64,000 bases of DNA, from positions 186,001 through 250,000 of the forward strand of contig NZ_JAHQRJ010000002.1 in the NCBI RefSeq assembly GCF_019052805.1, given 5' to 3'. Below, in pieces: positions 54,790 to 63,634 of the stretch (position 1 is its first letter; each line of letters begins with the position of its first letter). A program made the position numbers and the translations under genes. The notes beneath the pieces were generated by a model. It was not told the origin of the DNA and searched no databases. It saw nothing but the letters and a program-made list of their open reading frames with translations. This DNA is from Noviherbaspirillum sp. L7-7A (GTDB taxonomy: Bacteria > Pseudomonadota > Gammaproteobacteria > Burkholderiales > Burkholderiaceae_D).

Positions 54790-55653
54790 GTGAATGGATT
54801 TACTAATTTTGATGTTCCTGTCCGTGGACGGCTTCTAAGCCAACGTGTGAAGATTGGGTCAGTTTGGGTTAGCATTATGGAGCCGTCGGTTGGATGCGAA
54901 GTTGCCTTCAATGAGTGGTATGCCGACGACCATTTTTACGCAGGCGGTATGAATTTACCTTGGATCTTCGCTGGGAGACGATGGATCTGCCCGCGCGAAT
55001 ACCAAGCGCTGCGGCTACCAGCGAGCAGTTCCATTGCTGAGCCGTTAAAAGCAGGCTGTTTCCTCCACTTGAACTTCTTTGCTCAAGGACACATGGAGGA
55101 AGCAACAACGATGCTAGGTGACACTATCGCTTCTCTAGCCAAAGAGGGCCGTATGTATGTCGACACTATTCTCAGACGTCACGTATTTAGCCGGCTTCAA
55201 CCGTATGTGGGGACAGTGTACGCTAATCCGGAGGAGAACGGCCCGCTTGATATTCAAGCGCTGAGCTATCCATTCGATGGCGTCGTCGTAGAAATCTTAA
55301 AAGCTTCTCCCAATACAACTCGAGATGTGCTCCTTCAATGGCTGGCCAAGGAATTTATTCCAACGCAAATAGGGCCTACTGAAGCCGAGATGTGTTTAAT
55401 CTGCCTTGACGCCGATTTGCCCGACACCGTAACGCGAAAAACGTCCCGCGTTCCAGCGATGTACGGAGATGAGGCAAACAGGCGCCTTACCTTGCTTTGG
55501 TTTGTTGAAAATGATCCAGCCACTAATTGGCAAAGACGTTTTGCGTCCCATTATGAGGTGATCGGCGCAACAGGACTCGGAGAGATCGAGTTTTCCAGCC
55601 CTTTCATCCCAACCCTCCCAGGCACAAATCGCCACATCGATCGACTAAGATAA
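54790..55653 (+). CDS. protein of unknown function, EthD-like dimeric alpha/beta barrel candidate
   Basis: A GTG at 54790 follows TGAGGAGACTT (287 residues). The product has SIMEPSVGCEVAFNEWYADDHFYAGGMNLPWIFAGRRWI, a W-Y-x-x-D/E-H pattern resembling EthD/ferredoxin-like dimeric barrel proteins, with a second related stretch (FFAQGHMEEATTM to YPFDGVVVEILKAS) and two-domain look. No signal peptide is visible. Relatives of this kind occur in catabolic clusters. It is flanked by IS remnants. Family assignment is uncertain. Confidence 0.5.
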   Translation: MNGFTNFDVPVRGRLLSQRVKIGSVWVSIMEPSVGCEVAFNEWYADDHFYAGGMNLPWIFAGRRWICPREYQALRLPASSSIAEPLKAGCFLHLNFFAQGHMEEATTMLGDTIASLAKEGRMYVDTILRRHVFSRLQPYVGTVYANPEENGPLDIQALSYPFDGVVVEILKASPNTTRDVLLQWLAKEFIPTQIGPTEAEMCLICLDADLPDTVTRKTSRVPAMYGDEANRRLTLLWFVENDPATNWQRRFASHYEVIGATGLGEIEFSSPFIPTLPGTNRHIDRLR

Positions 55654-55980
55654 TACAGTGTATGTAAAAGTATAAAGCAGGGATTCATTTGCACAAGGAA
55701 GTTTCCTTGTCCATGCCAAAATTGATGTTCTCCCCCATCGTTTCAAATCGCGGGAAAGAATCTTCTTTATGTGAAGGCTATATGTGAAGGCTTTTATTAC
55801 TATATACGTCGCTGCAGCAGCAAAGCCTAACCACTACCGATAACTTAACGGCCAGGCAGAAACAGCTCGACCCATACTAACCCGGCTTCCCACAAGTTGG
55901 GGCGGGTCAGTTTCGTCAGCCCGATCAAGATAGAGGTAAGTCACTGCAGCCCACTTGGAGCAGCGTGCTGGCTTGGTCGC
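55654..55980. other. gene-free stretch
   Basis: About 330 bp with no convincing gene, between the orphan gene above and the metallohydrolase gene. No notable repeat is seen. Confidence 0.3.
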
Positions 55981-56922
55981 TTATTGCAGTGGAATTTCTA
56001 ATTGATCGTGCCCCACGATGACATTGCCGTTGAAATTCTTGCGCACGCCTTCAAGCCAATTCTGGTCCGTCAGCGTCGGGATACCGCCGGGAACGAAATG
56101 CGTCAGCACTAGATTCTTCACGCCTGCAGCCGATGCGATGCGGCCGACATCTTCGGTGCTGGTATGGGAATCCATCAGGTGCTTCAGCAACGTCTTCGCA
56201 TTCGAACCTTTGATGATCTGCTCTAGGGCAGGAACGTACATGACTTCGTGCACTAGGTAGTCGGCGCCCTCGGCAAACTTCGCCAATGGCGGGAAGTAAG
56301 CAGTATCCCCAGAGAAGACGATGGTCTTTCCACCCTTGATTTCAAATCTCAGCGCATAGCTTTCGGTAATGGGCGGATGCAGATTGCGCAACGCGGTCAC
56401 GCGCATCTGCTCGTTTTCCATCACCAGGCCTTCATCATACTTATGCACATTCACCATTTTCCGGAGATCGGGACGGCCCTCATCCGCCATCCGCGTGGTC
56501 AGGTCGAATTCATGCGCTTTCAGCGACGAAGCAATCAGGTTCTGCACCCCTTCCGGTCCGTAAACCGAAACAGGTTGCGTCATCTGGCCGGTCCAGGTCG
56601 AATAAAGAAGAGGGCCGGCTTCAAGGTTGTGGTCGGAATGGTGGTGGGTAATGAAGATGCTGCGTATCGAGGCGAGTGGGACCTTCTTTTCCACCAGCCG
56701 CATGGTCGCTCCGTACCCAACGTCGACGACATAGCTGTCCTGGCCGATGATGATGACGTTGGAACTCGGCACCTGGGTGATGTCCCGCACCGCGGGGCCG
56801 CCTTTGGTGCCCATCAGGATCAGCTTTGCGGAACCATTCGGTTGCGCGCCTGCGTCGAGGGGCAACAAGGCCGCGAAGCCAATGGCGGCAAGTGCCTGCA
56901 TGATTTTTCTGCGTGAGGTCAT
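55981..56922 (-). CDS. secreted metallo-beta-lactamase-fold hydrolase (RNase Z/AtsA-like)
   Basis: The 313-residue product starts with a twin-Arg-like leader (MTSRRKIMQALAAIGFAALLPLDAGAQ). The metal motif FITHHHSDHNLEAGPL, the Asp in FSGDTAYFPP, VHEVMY and DSHTSTEDVG, and HFVPGG are typical of the arylsulfatase-AtsA/RNase-Z-like branch of MBL enzymes. It precedes no gene on its strand other than the Bug receptor upstream (150 bp). With a sulfatase gene in the same module, cleavage of a sulfate ester or lactone is possible, but this is inference. Confidence 0.82.
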   Translation of the reverse strand: MTSRRKIMQALAAIGFAALLPLDAGAQPNGSAKLILMGTKGGPAVRDITQVPSSNVIIIGQDSYVVDVGYGATMRLVEKKVPLASIRSIFITHHHSDHNLEAGPLLYSTWTGQMTQPVSVYGPEGVQNLIASSLKAHEFDLTTRMADEGRPDLRKMVNVHKYDEGLVMENEQMRVTALRNLHPPITESYALRFEIKGGKTIVFSGDTAYFPPLAKFAEGADYLVHEVMYVPALEQIIKGSNAKTLLKHLMDSHTSTEDVGRIASAAGVKNLVLTHFVPGGIPTLTDQNWLEGVRKNFNGNVIVGHDQLEIPLQ

Positions 56923-57072
56923 GTCGTCTCTTGAATGATTCTTGATGAAGGAATGGCGCCGCGTGCAGGGCCCGCGGGACTTGTCTTTGGGCGCCAGTTA
57001 GGAACTGCATTGCGACCGGTCCGGCCGGACCGCTTGCCTTACGGCCGGGCCAAACCAGCACAGAGGCAAGCG

Positions 57073-58062
57073 CTATTCCGGTTTAAAGTCCAGGGTCTTT
57101 ACCGCCGATTTCCAGTTGTCATACTCAGACTTCAACAGTCGACCCGCCTCGTTCGAAGAAGACCCCGCCGGATAGAAGCCCTGCAGCTTGAACTGCGATT
57201 GCAGCCTAGAGTCGGCCAGAGAAGCGAGCACCGCCTTGTTGAGCCTCTCGACGGTATCTTTCGGCGTGCCGGCAGGCGCGCTTAGCGCAGCCCACTCTTC
57301 GATAAGCAGATTGTTGACACCTGCCTCGGCGAAGGTTGGCACGTCAGGCAGATCCGAATTGCGCTTGGCGCCGGTGGTGGCGAGCACACGCAAGCGCCCG
57401 CTCTTGTGGCCCGCGGTCAGTGCTGGTGCGGTGGCGCATACTGCTGGCACTTGGTTGCCCATCAGATCCTGGATTGCCGGCGCGGTGCCCTTGTAAGGCA
57501 CGTGCAGCAGGCTGCTTCCGGTCTCGCGCGCCAAGATCATGCCAATGAAATGCGGCGTCAAGCCAGCGCCGGGAGTGCCATAGGCGCCGAGGTCCTTGTT
57601 GGCCTTGACTGCATCGAGGTATTGTTTCAGCGTGGTGATATTGCTGCTGGTGTTGACGGCGAAGCCATAGTCGAACGAAGCCAGTCGTGCAATCTGTACC
57701 AAGTCGCGCAGCGGATCATAGGGCAGTTTGGATACCGTATGGGGGAAAAGCGTCAGCACTGAGGACGGCGTCACCAGCAAAGTCGAGCCATCCGCCGCAG
57801 CTCTGGCCACCGTTTCCACCGCCAAACGTCCTGCCGCGCCGGGCTTGTTCTCCACAATGACCGTGCTGTTCAACTGTGTCCTGAGCCCTTCGCCGAGTGC
57901 GCGCGCGATAGCGTCGAAGCCGCCGCCCGCCTGAAATCCAACGAAGAGTTTCGTCATGCCCGACTGGGCAAATACCGGCTTGACCAAGCCGCCGGCGAGC
58001 GCCGCGATGGAACAGGATGCAAGCGAAATAAACTTTCTGCGTGTAATCAAAGTCGTCTCCAT
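57073..58062 (-). CDS. Bug/TctC-type periplasmic solute-binding protein
   Basis: The 329-residue product has a twin-arginine leader (LITRRKFISLASCSIAALAGGLVKPVFAQ), and the Bug signatures FVGFQAGGGFDAIARALGEGL, VENKPGAAGRLAVETVARAAADGSTL and LLHVPYKGTAPAIQDL. It is divergent from a LysR gene at 58238, which may control it. The ligand is unknown but the module suggests an organic acid or sulfated compound. Confidence 0.88.
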   Translation of the reverse strand: METTLITRRKFISLASCSIAALAGGLVKPVFAQSGMTKLFVGFQAGGGFDAIARALGEGLRTQLNSTVIVENKPGAAGRLAVETVARAAADGSTLLVTPSSVLTLFPHTVSKLPYDPLRDLVQIARLASFDYGFAVNTSSNITTLKQYLDAVKANKDLGAYGTPGAGLTPHFIGMILARETGSSLLHVPYKGTAPAIQDLMGNQVPAVCATAPALTAGHKSGRLRVLATTGAKRNSDLPDVPTFAEAGVNNLLIEEWAALSAPAGTPKDTVERLNKAVLASLADSRLQSQFKLQGFYPAGSSSNEAGRLLKSEYDNWKSAVKTLDFKPE

Positions 58063-58237
58063 GGTTCTGAATGGCTCATCAATGCCAACAATTTTGAACG
58101 TACTATAAGCAATTAAGATATAACTTAAAAATTACTTTTTATTTTATATAAATTACAATTCAGTTATAAATTAAGCGCGCAGCATTCGTTCATTCATCAC
58201 CGATGAGCTGCCTCCATTAACCCAAGGGAACGATGCA

Positions 58238-59218
58238 ATGAGCGACCCCAGCGGTCTTGAACAGGAAAAGAGGAAGATGTTCGAACGCTTCTTCGAATCG
58301 ACATTGAAGCTCAACCAACTCCGGATCTTGCTGGCACTGTCGGAATTGAAGCAGGTGAAGCTTGTGGCGCACGCCTTTCATGTGACCCAGCCCGCGATTT
58401 CAAAGCAGATCGCGGAGATGGAGGCCATTCTTGGCGTGGACCTGATCAGGCGGGTCGGTCAGCAGGTCGAATTCACGGTGTTCGGTCATGCATTGACCAA
58501 CCGTGCCCGTGAAATCCTTTATCAGATCAGCAATGCCCGCAAGGACTTTGATTCGCTGCTGTTTGGATCTTCCGGCAAGGTGGCCATCGGCGCCGTGTCG
58601 ACAGTGACGCCGGTGCTGGTTCCGCAAGCCATCGCGGCATTTCACCAGCGTGCGCCGAATGCAGCGGTGTCGCTGACCGAAGCAACGGCCGACCGGCTGT
58701 TCCCGATGGTGGCGGAGCGGACCGTCGACCTGATTATTACCCGGACGCCGGCGCCGTTGAACAGCCCGCATCTGCTGGACAGGGAAATCGCTAACGATCC
58801 GCTGGTGCTAGTCGTGTCTAAGCATCATCCCCTAGCATTCCGCATCGCGCCGACATGGCAGGATCTGGAAGGCAATCCCTGGATTGTTCCAAGCCGCTCT
58901 TCCCCCGTTTACCTGGCGCTTTATACGCTGCTCAAGGGTTATGGCATTACTTTGCCGGACAATTGCGTCGAGTCGATGTCGCTGTACGCCAACGCGGCGT
59001 TGGCAGCGCAGACCTCGATGATCTGCCTGCTTCCGAAAACCCTAGCAAACCGCTATGTCGCCGAAGGAAGTCACGCCATTATTCCGCTGGACACGTCGGC
59101 CATTCTGAAAAAGGTGCACATCATTTCGCTGGTAGAAAACAGTAACCCGACAGTCAGACTGATGCGGGAATGTTTCGAGTACTGCGGGCAGATCTATGCG
59201 GGTCCGGGCCCGAGCTAA
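58238..59218 (+). CDS. LysR-family transcriptional regulator
   Basis: The 326-residue protein has a longer N-terminus (about 25 residues) before the winged helix LNQLRILLALSELKQVKLVAHAFHVTQPAISKQIAEMEAILGVDLIRRVGQQVEFTVFG; an ATG at 58277 would shorten it. The effector domain follows (LTEATADRLFPMVAERTVDLIIT). It diverges from the Bug gene with a 175-bp AT-rich spacer and lies upstream of the sulfatase gene. Confidence 0.86.
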   Translation: MSDPSGLEQEKRKMFERFFESTLKLNQLRILLALSELKQVKLVAHAFHVTQPAISKQIAEMEAILGVDLIRRVGQQVEFTVFGHALTNRAREILYQISNARKDFDSLLFGSSGKVAIGAVSTVTPVLVPQAIAAFHQRAPNAAVSLTEATADRLFPMVAERTVDLIITRTPAPLNSPHLLDREIANDPLVLVVSKHHPLAFRIAPTWQDLEGNPWIVPSRSSPVYLALYTLLKGYGITLPDNCVESMSLYANAALAAQTSMICLLPKTLANRYVAEGSHAIIPLDTSAILKKVHIISLVENSNPTVRLMRECFEYCGQIYAGPGPS

Positions 59219-59425
59219 TCATCCGCGCCGCTGCTGTTTCCGCAGGTTCCCAGGCGATACTAGGGCCTTAGCAGGCTCGTGTTGTATCTTTGCACACCAT
59301 ATACCTATCCCGACATTAGATAACCATTTGGTTATTAACATTAAAAAAAATGTCAATTGTGATCTATATCGTGAAGGACAATAATCCACGCCTCATTGAT
59401 GATCTGCCTTCCCTGGATGCCTGCT

Positions 59426-60856
59426 ATGAAGCCTACGAATGTCTTGTTGATTCTATCCGATGAACATGTACACAACCTGATGGGGTGCGCGGGTCACCCC
59501 TTCATCCGTACCCCAAATTTAGACACGCTTGCGGCAACAGGCACCCGCTTCAGCAATGCGTATACGCCATCGCCGATTTGCGTGCCGGCGCGTGCCTCCC
59601 TTGCCACGGGCCGCTATGTTCACGAAATCGGCTGCTGGGACAACGCCATCGCTTACGATGGCAAGCCGGCAGGATGGGCGCGGTATCTGTCGGATTCCGG
59701 CTATGTGGTGGAATCCATTGGCAAGCTGCATTACAAAAGTCCTTCCTCTCCGGTCGGATTTCAGCGCCAGCAGCATGCGGTACATATTCACGAGGGCATA
59801 GGCCAGGTATGGGGCTCGGTGCGCGATCCGATGCCCGAGACCATTGGTCCGTCGCCGCTGTATAACAAGATCGGCGCCGGGGAGTCGGATTACAACCGAT
59901 TCGATGCCCGCGTGGCCGACACCGCTGTCGAATGGCTGGCAGAGCACGCGAAGGATGAAAAGCCATGGACTTTGTTCGTGGGCATGGTCGCGCCGCACTT
60001 CCCGCTGGTGGTACCGCAGGAATACCTGGACATGTATCCGGTCGACAGCATTCCGCTGCCGATGCTGCATCCGTCAAGCGGCTATGTCAGGCATCCGTGG
60101 GTAGAAAGGCAGGCCCATTTCATGGACCATGATGCCGCGATCGGCTCGGACGAGCGGCGGCGCCTGGCGCTTGCCAGCTACTTCGGTCTGATTACGTTCA
60201 TGGATCATCAAGTCGGCAAAATCCTGAGCGCGGTGGATCGGCAGGGATTGTGCGAGTCCACCACCATCATCTACAGCAGCGACCATGGCGATAATATCGG
60301 CAAGCGCGGCATGTGGAACAAGTGCTTGATGTACCGCGAGTCCACCGGCGTTCCGATGATGATCTCGGGCCCAGGCATTCCGGAGCAAAAGGTGAGCGCC
60401 ACGCCGGTATCGCTGATTGATATCCAGAACACGATACTGGAACGCACCGGCTGCAACCCGGGGCTGATCCAGGGTCCGGGCCGCTCCATCGCTGAAATCG
60501 CTTGTGAGCTTGACATGCCGGATCGCCTGGCATTCAGCGAGTTCCACGCGGTCGGGTCCGAGAACGCTGCCTACATGCTGGCGAGCACGGATTTCAAGTA
60601 TCACTACTATGTCGAGCTCGAACCTGAACTGTTCGACCTGCGGCAAGACCCGGAGGAAGCACGTAATCTCGCCGGCGAACCGCAGTACGCAGCTATCGTG
60701 GCCGCTTTCGAGGCGCGCCTGAAGGCGCTGCTTGACCCGGAAGCGGTAAACCGCCAGGCCAAGGCCGACCAGCAAAAGCTGGTTGATGCTTTCGGCGGCC
60801 GCGACCTCGCACTGCGCACCGGTACCCCGGCCGCCACGCCGGTGCCCAAGAAATAA
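59426..60856 (+). CDS. type I sulfatase (Cys-type formylglycine enzyme)
   Basis: I start at the ATG at 59426 (476 residues); ATGs at 59396 and 59399 are in frame. The formylglycine motif is C52-V-P-A-R in SPICVPARASLATGRYVHE, and the metal-binding N-terminus is VLLILSDEHVHNLMG; DHGDNIGKRGMWNKCLMYRESTGVPM contains the further active-site residues. The C-terminus fits choline-sulfatase-like enzymes. It hydrolyses sulfate (or phosphonate) esters after a Cys-to-formylglycine modification; no signal peptide is visible, so the enzyme is likely cytoplasmic. Confidence 0.88.
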   Translation: MKPTNVLLILSDEHVHNLMGCAGHPFIRTPNLDTLAATGTRFSNAYTPSPICVPARASLATGRYVHEIGCWDNAIAYDGKPAGWARYLSDSGYVVESIGKLHYKSPSSPVGFQRQQHAVHIHEGIGQVWGSVRDPMPETIGPSPLYNKIGAGESDYNRFDARVADTAVEWLAEHAKDEKPWTLFVGMVAPHFPLVVPQEYLDMYPVDSIPLPMLHPSSGYVRHPWVERQAHFMDHDAAIGSDERRRLALASYFGLITFMDHQVGKILSAVDRQGLCESTTIIYSSDHGDNIGKRGMWNKCLMYRESTGVPMMISGPGIPEQKVSATPVSLIDIQNTILERTGCNPGLIQGPGRSIAEIACELDMPDRLAFSEFHAVGSENAAYMLASTDFKYHYYVELEPELFDLRQDPEEARNLAGEPQYAAIVAAFEARLKALLDPEAVNRQAKADQQKLVDAFGGRDLALRTGTPAATPVPKK

Positions 60857-60997
60857 GGCGTCACGGTCAATCAGGCAAGCGACGCCAAAACGCCCTGAGC
60901 GGCTCTTCGAATCTTGGTGATGGGAGAGTGCAATGGCTTTGGCCAGCCATCGCAGTGTTGCAGCCGTCATCCATACATTGAATAAAGGTCAGCAGAC

Positions 60998-62398
60998 ATG
61001 GACTCGCAACTCTCAATCGTGACATCGCACTTATACGCAGCGCTCATTTCCGAACTCGGCGCAGAAAATGTATCCAGCGATGCCGACATCGCTCAGAGAC
61101 ACGCCGGCGACTGGAGCGAAACTGCGAAGGAACCACCCTCGCTGGTCATTTTCCCTAGAAGCCCGGCTCAGGTTGCCGCGGCGCTAGCCGTCCTGAGTCG
61201 GTTTGGACCAAAAGCGGTGATACAGGGCGGTTTGACCGGCTTAGCAGGGGCGGCTACGCCTCATCGCGGGGAAGTCGCGCTGTCGTTGTCGAAGCTGAAC
61301 CAGATCGAAGAATTCGACCGTGTCGGCGGCACGGTCACTGTACAGGCTGGCGTGACACTGGAGCAGATGCAGACCTGCGTGGAGGCGGAAGGATGGTTCT
61401 TTCCGCTCGACCTCGGCGCGCGCGGCACCTGCCAGATCGGCGGCAACGCTGCCACCAATGCAGGCGGCAACCGTGTAATCCGCTATGGCACGATGCGCGA
61501 CCTGGTCCTGGGACTGGAAGTGGCGTTGCCGGACGGCTCCGTGATGACCATGCTCAATCGCGTGACAAAAAACACGACCGGTATCGACCTGAAGCATCTC
61601 TTCATCGGCGCCGAAGGCATACTGGGCGTGATCACCCGGCTGGTGCTCAAGCTTGCGCCGAAGCCGTCATCGACCGTCACCGCGCTGTGCGCGCTAACCT
61701 CATTTGACGACGCGGCGGCGCTGCTAAAAGACATGCAGCTGCATTTGCCGACGCTCTCGGCATTCGAGCTGATGTGGCAAGGTTTTATCGACAAGGCCGT
61801 GGAAATCACCGGCGCGAGGCAGCCTTTTACTGAACGGCATCCGGTCTATGTGCTAGTGGAACTGCTGGGTGCGTCGGACGAGCAGGACCGCGCGCAACTG
61901 GAAGCCTTCTTGGCGCAGGCGCTGGAACAGGAGCTTGTGCAGGATGTAATCGTGGCCCAGTCCATCGAGCATGCGAAGCAGCTGTGGGAATACCGCGAGT
62001 CCATAGGCGAGATGCTGGCCCGACTCAAACCCCATGCGGCGTTTGATGTGGGCATACCGGTTGCCGCGATGGATGGGTTCGTTCGATCGGTGCAGCTAAT
62101 CCTCCAGCAGCAGTTTCCGCAGCAGAGCCATCTGTTTTTTGGCCATCTTGGCGATGGCAATCTGCATCTGTTGTCTGGTCCATATCCGGCGCCGGCAACG
62201 CTGCATCAGGTCGAGGAAATCGTGTACCAGGCCGTGGGCAAGGTAAAAGGATCGATTTCGGCCGAACATGGCATAGGTGTGATCAAGAAAGAGTTTCTGC
62301 ACTTCAGCCGATCGCCGGAAGAGCTGGCGCTGATGCGTGCCTTAAAGCGGCTGCTCGATCCCAACAATGTGCTTAACGCCGGTCGTATTTTCGACTGA
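60998..62398 (+). CDS. FAD-binding 2-hydroxyacid dehydrogenase (GlcD/D-2-hydroxyglutarate dehydrogenase-like)
   Basis: The 466-residue protein belongs to the FAD-binding type 4 family: PRSPAQVAAALAVLSRFG and QGGLTGLAGAATP in the FAD domain, GTCQIGGNAATNAGGNRVIRYGTMRDLVLGLEVALPDG, and the C-terminal ISAEHGIGVIKKEFL with the flavin-facing His. It oxidises D-2-hydroxyacids such as D-2-hydroxyglutarate or D-lactate. It follows the sulfatase gene by 141 bp on the same strand, so a desulfated hydroxyacid is a plausible substrate. Confidence 0.87.
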   Translation: MDSQLSIVTSHLYAALISELGAENVSSDADIAQRHAGDWSETAKEPPSLVIFPRSPAQVAAALAVLSRFGPKAVIQGGLTGLAGAATPHRGEVALSLSKLNQIEEFDRVGGTVTVQAGVTLEQMQTCVEAEGWFFPLDLGARGTCQIGGNAATNAGGNRVIRYGTMRDLVLGLEVALPDGSVMTMLNRVTKNTTGIDLKHLFIGAEGILGVITRLVLKLAPKPSSTVTALCALTSFDDAAALLKDMQLHLPTLSAFELMWQGFIDKAVEITGARQPFTERHPVYVLVELLGASDEQDRAQLEAFLAQALEQELVQDVIVAQSIEHAKQLWEYRESIGEMLARLKPHAAFDVGIPVAAMDGFVRSVQLILQQQFPQQSHLFFGHLGDGNLHLLSGPYPAPATLHQVEEIVYQAVGKVKGSISAEHGIGVIKKEFLHFSRSPEELALMRALKRLLDPNNVLNAGRIFD

Positions 62399-62883
62399 GG
62401 TAAGCGCACTTTTATAGACCCTCCCATTTAATAAACTGGATCAACGTGAGAGTAGCTCTGGCTGGGGAAGAAGGTGATGTCGAACGCGGCAAGTAAGGCG
62501 GGACAAAGCCCAGTTGGACTATCCATACCAAGCGGACTATCCATACCAAGCCGTTTCGTTCCACTGGTTTGAAGTGTGATGATAGTAATCAAGCTGCAGC
62601 GACCATTCGCACACAAAGTACGTCAAAAACTTGCCAGCAGCAATTACATTTAAGAAGTTTTATGTGGAACGGCCGACATGCCAAAGGGCATAACGGAAAC
62701 TGATGAACCGGACGCCGGTTTGATCGGGTGCAAAGGCTAGCTCTCGTTCAAAGAACCACTGAACCTGTGCGCTTGTCAATATTTTATTGCCGCTGGCTGA
62801 CACGGTCGACCAGCGCTTTACAAAGCAATGCACGAGTGGCATGCGCAGCGACGTTTTAAGAATCCCTGTCGAGGAGAATGACG
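62399..62883. other. gene-free stretch with an 18-bp tandem duplication
   Basis: About 485 bp without a convincing gene. GGACTATCCATACCAAGC occurs twice head to tail at 62516-62533 and 62534-62551. A minus-strand frame at 62660-62983 has no ribosome site or domain and overlaps the start of the next gene, so I leave it out. Confidence 0.4.
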
Positions 62884-63429
62884 ATGGTGAACCGATTGAT
62901 AACAGTAGCCGCTCTAGCCGTGGGTGGGATGTTACTGTCCAAGCAAATGAGTAAATCTCGTAGTTCTGGGATGCCTTCCTCAACGTCCGAATCGATTGAT
63001 GTCAACGTGCCGGTCAGCACCGCTTACAACCAGTGGACACAATTTGAAGACTTTCCCAAGTTCATGGATAGCGTGCATGAGATCCGCCAGATTGATGATA
63101 CCCATCTGCACTGGCGCGCTGATGTCGCTGGCAAACCAGAAGAATGGGACGCGGAGATCACCGAGCAGATTCCTGACGAACGGATTGCCTGGCGCAGCAC
63201 CAGTGGCGTGAAAAATGCAGGCGTAGTCACTTTTCACAAGATCTCAGACAACACCACCCGCGTCATGCTGCAGATGGATTATGACCCGCAAACCATTACC
63301 GAGAAGGTCGGCGACGCACTGGGTCTGGTGAAAATGCAGCTGAAAGGCAACCTGAAGAGATTCAAGGAGCTACTCGAACAGCGAGGTCAGGAAACCGGCG
63401 CTTGGCGCGGCACGGTCCCTCAGGATTAA
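62884..63429 (+). CDS. SRPBCC (START/Bet v 1-like) protein with membrane anchor
   Basis: The ATG at 62884 has GAGGAG seven bases upstream (181 residues); 62878 is also in frame but too close. A short hydrophobic N-terminal segment (RLITVAALAVGGMLL) may anchor it, followed by the SRPBCC fold: INVPVSTAYNQWTQFEDFPKFMDSVHEIRQID (with V-N-V), HWRADVAGKPEEWDAEITEQIPDERIAWRS. Relatives include polyketide-cyclase-like and COQ10-type lipid-binding proteins. Ligand unknown. Confidence 0.8.
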   Translation: MVNRLITVAALAVGGMLLSKQMSKSRSSGMPSSTSESIDVNVPVSTAYNQWTQFEDFPKFMDSVHEIRQIDDTHLHWRADVAGKPEEWDAEITEQIPDERIAWRSTSGVKNAGVVTFHKISDNTTRVMLQMDYDPQTITEKVGDALGLVKMQLKGNLKRFKELLEQRGQETGAWRGTVPQD

Positions 63430-63548
63430 CCTGCGTGGCCGTAGTGCAGTAGACCGCCTAATAGCATGCGTGTCGGAGTCGCAAACTCAGCGTGTCAATG
63501 CTGAAGGTAGTGCGCTATCACTATTATAAAGAGGTCCATGGGTACTTT

Positions 63549-63568
63549 AGGGGCGTGGACCCCTTTTT
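63549..63568 (+). terminator. rho-independent terminator-like hairpin
   Basis: AGGGG-CGTGGA-CCCCT (63549-63564) is followed by TTTT, 120 bp after the SRPBCC stop codon. A longer pairing of GGTCCA with TGGACC overlaps it. Confidence 0.5.
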
Positions 63569-63634
63569 GCGATTCTTCTTATACTCGGCGTCAAACTAAA
63601 GTAGTCGCAGGCGCCACTCTTGATACTTCTCCTC

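Noticed and set aside
62660-62983. 107-codon minus-strand frame upstream of the SRPBCC gene
   Set aside because: No ribosome site, no recognisable domain, and it overlaps the start of the well-supported SRPBCC gene.
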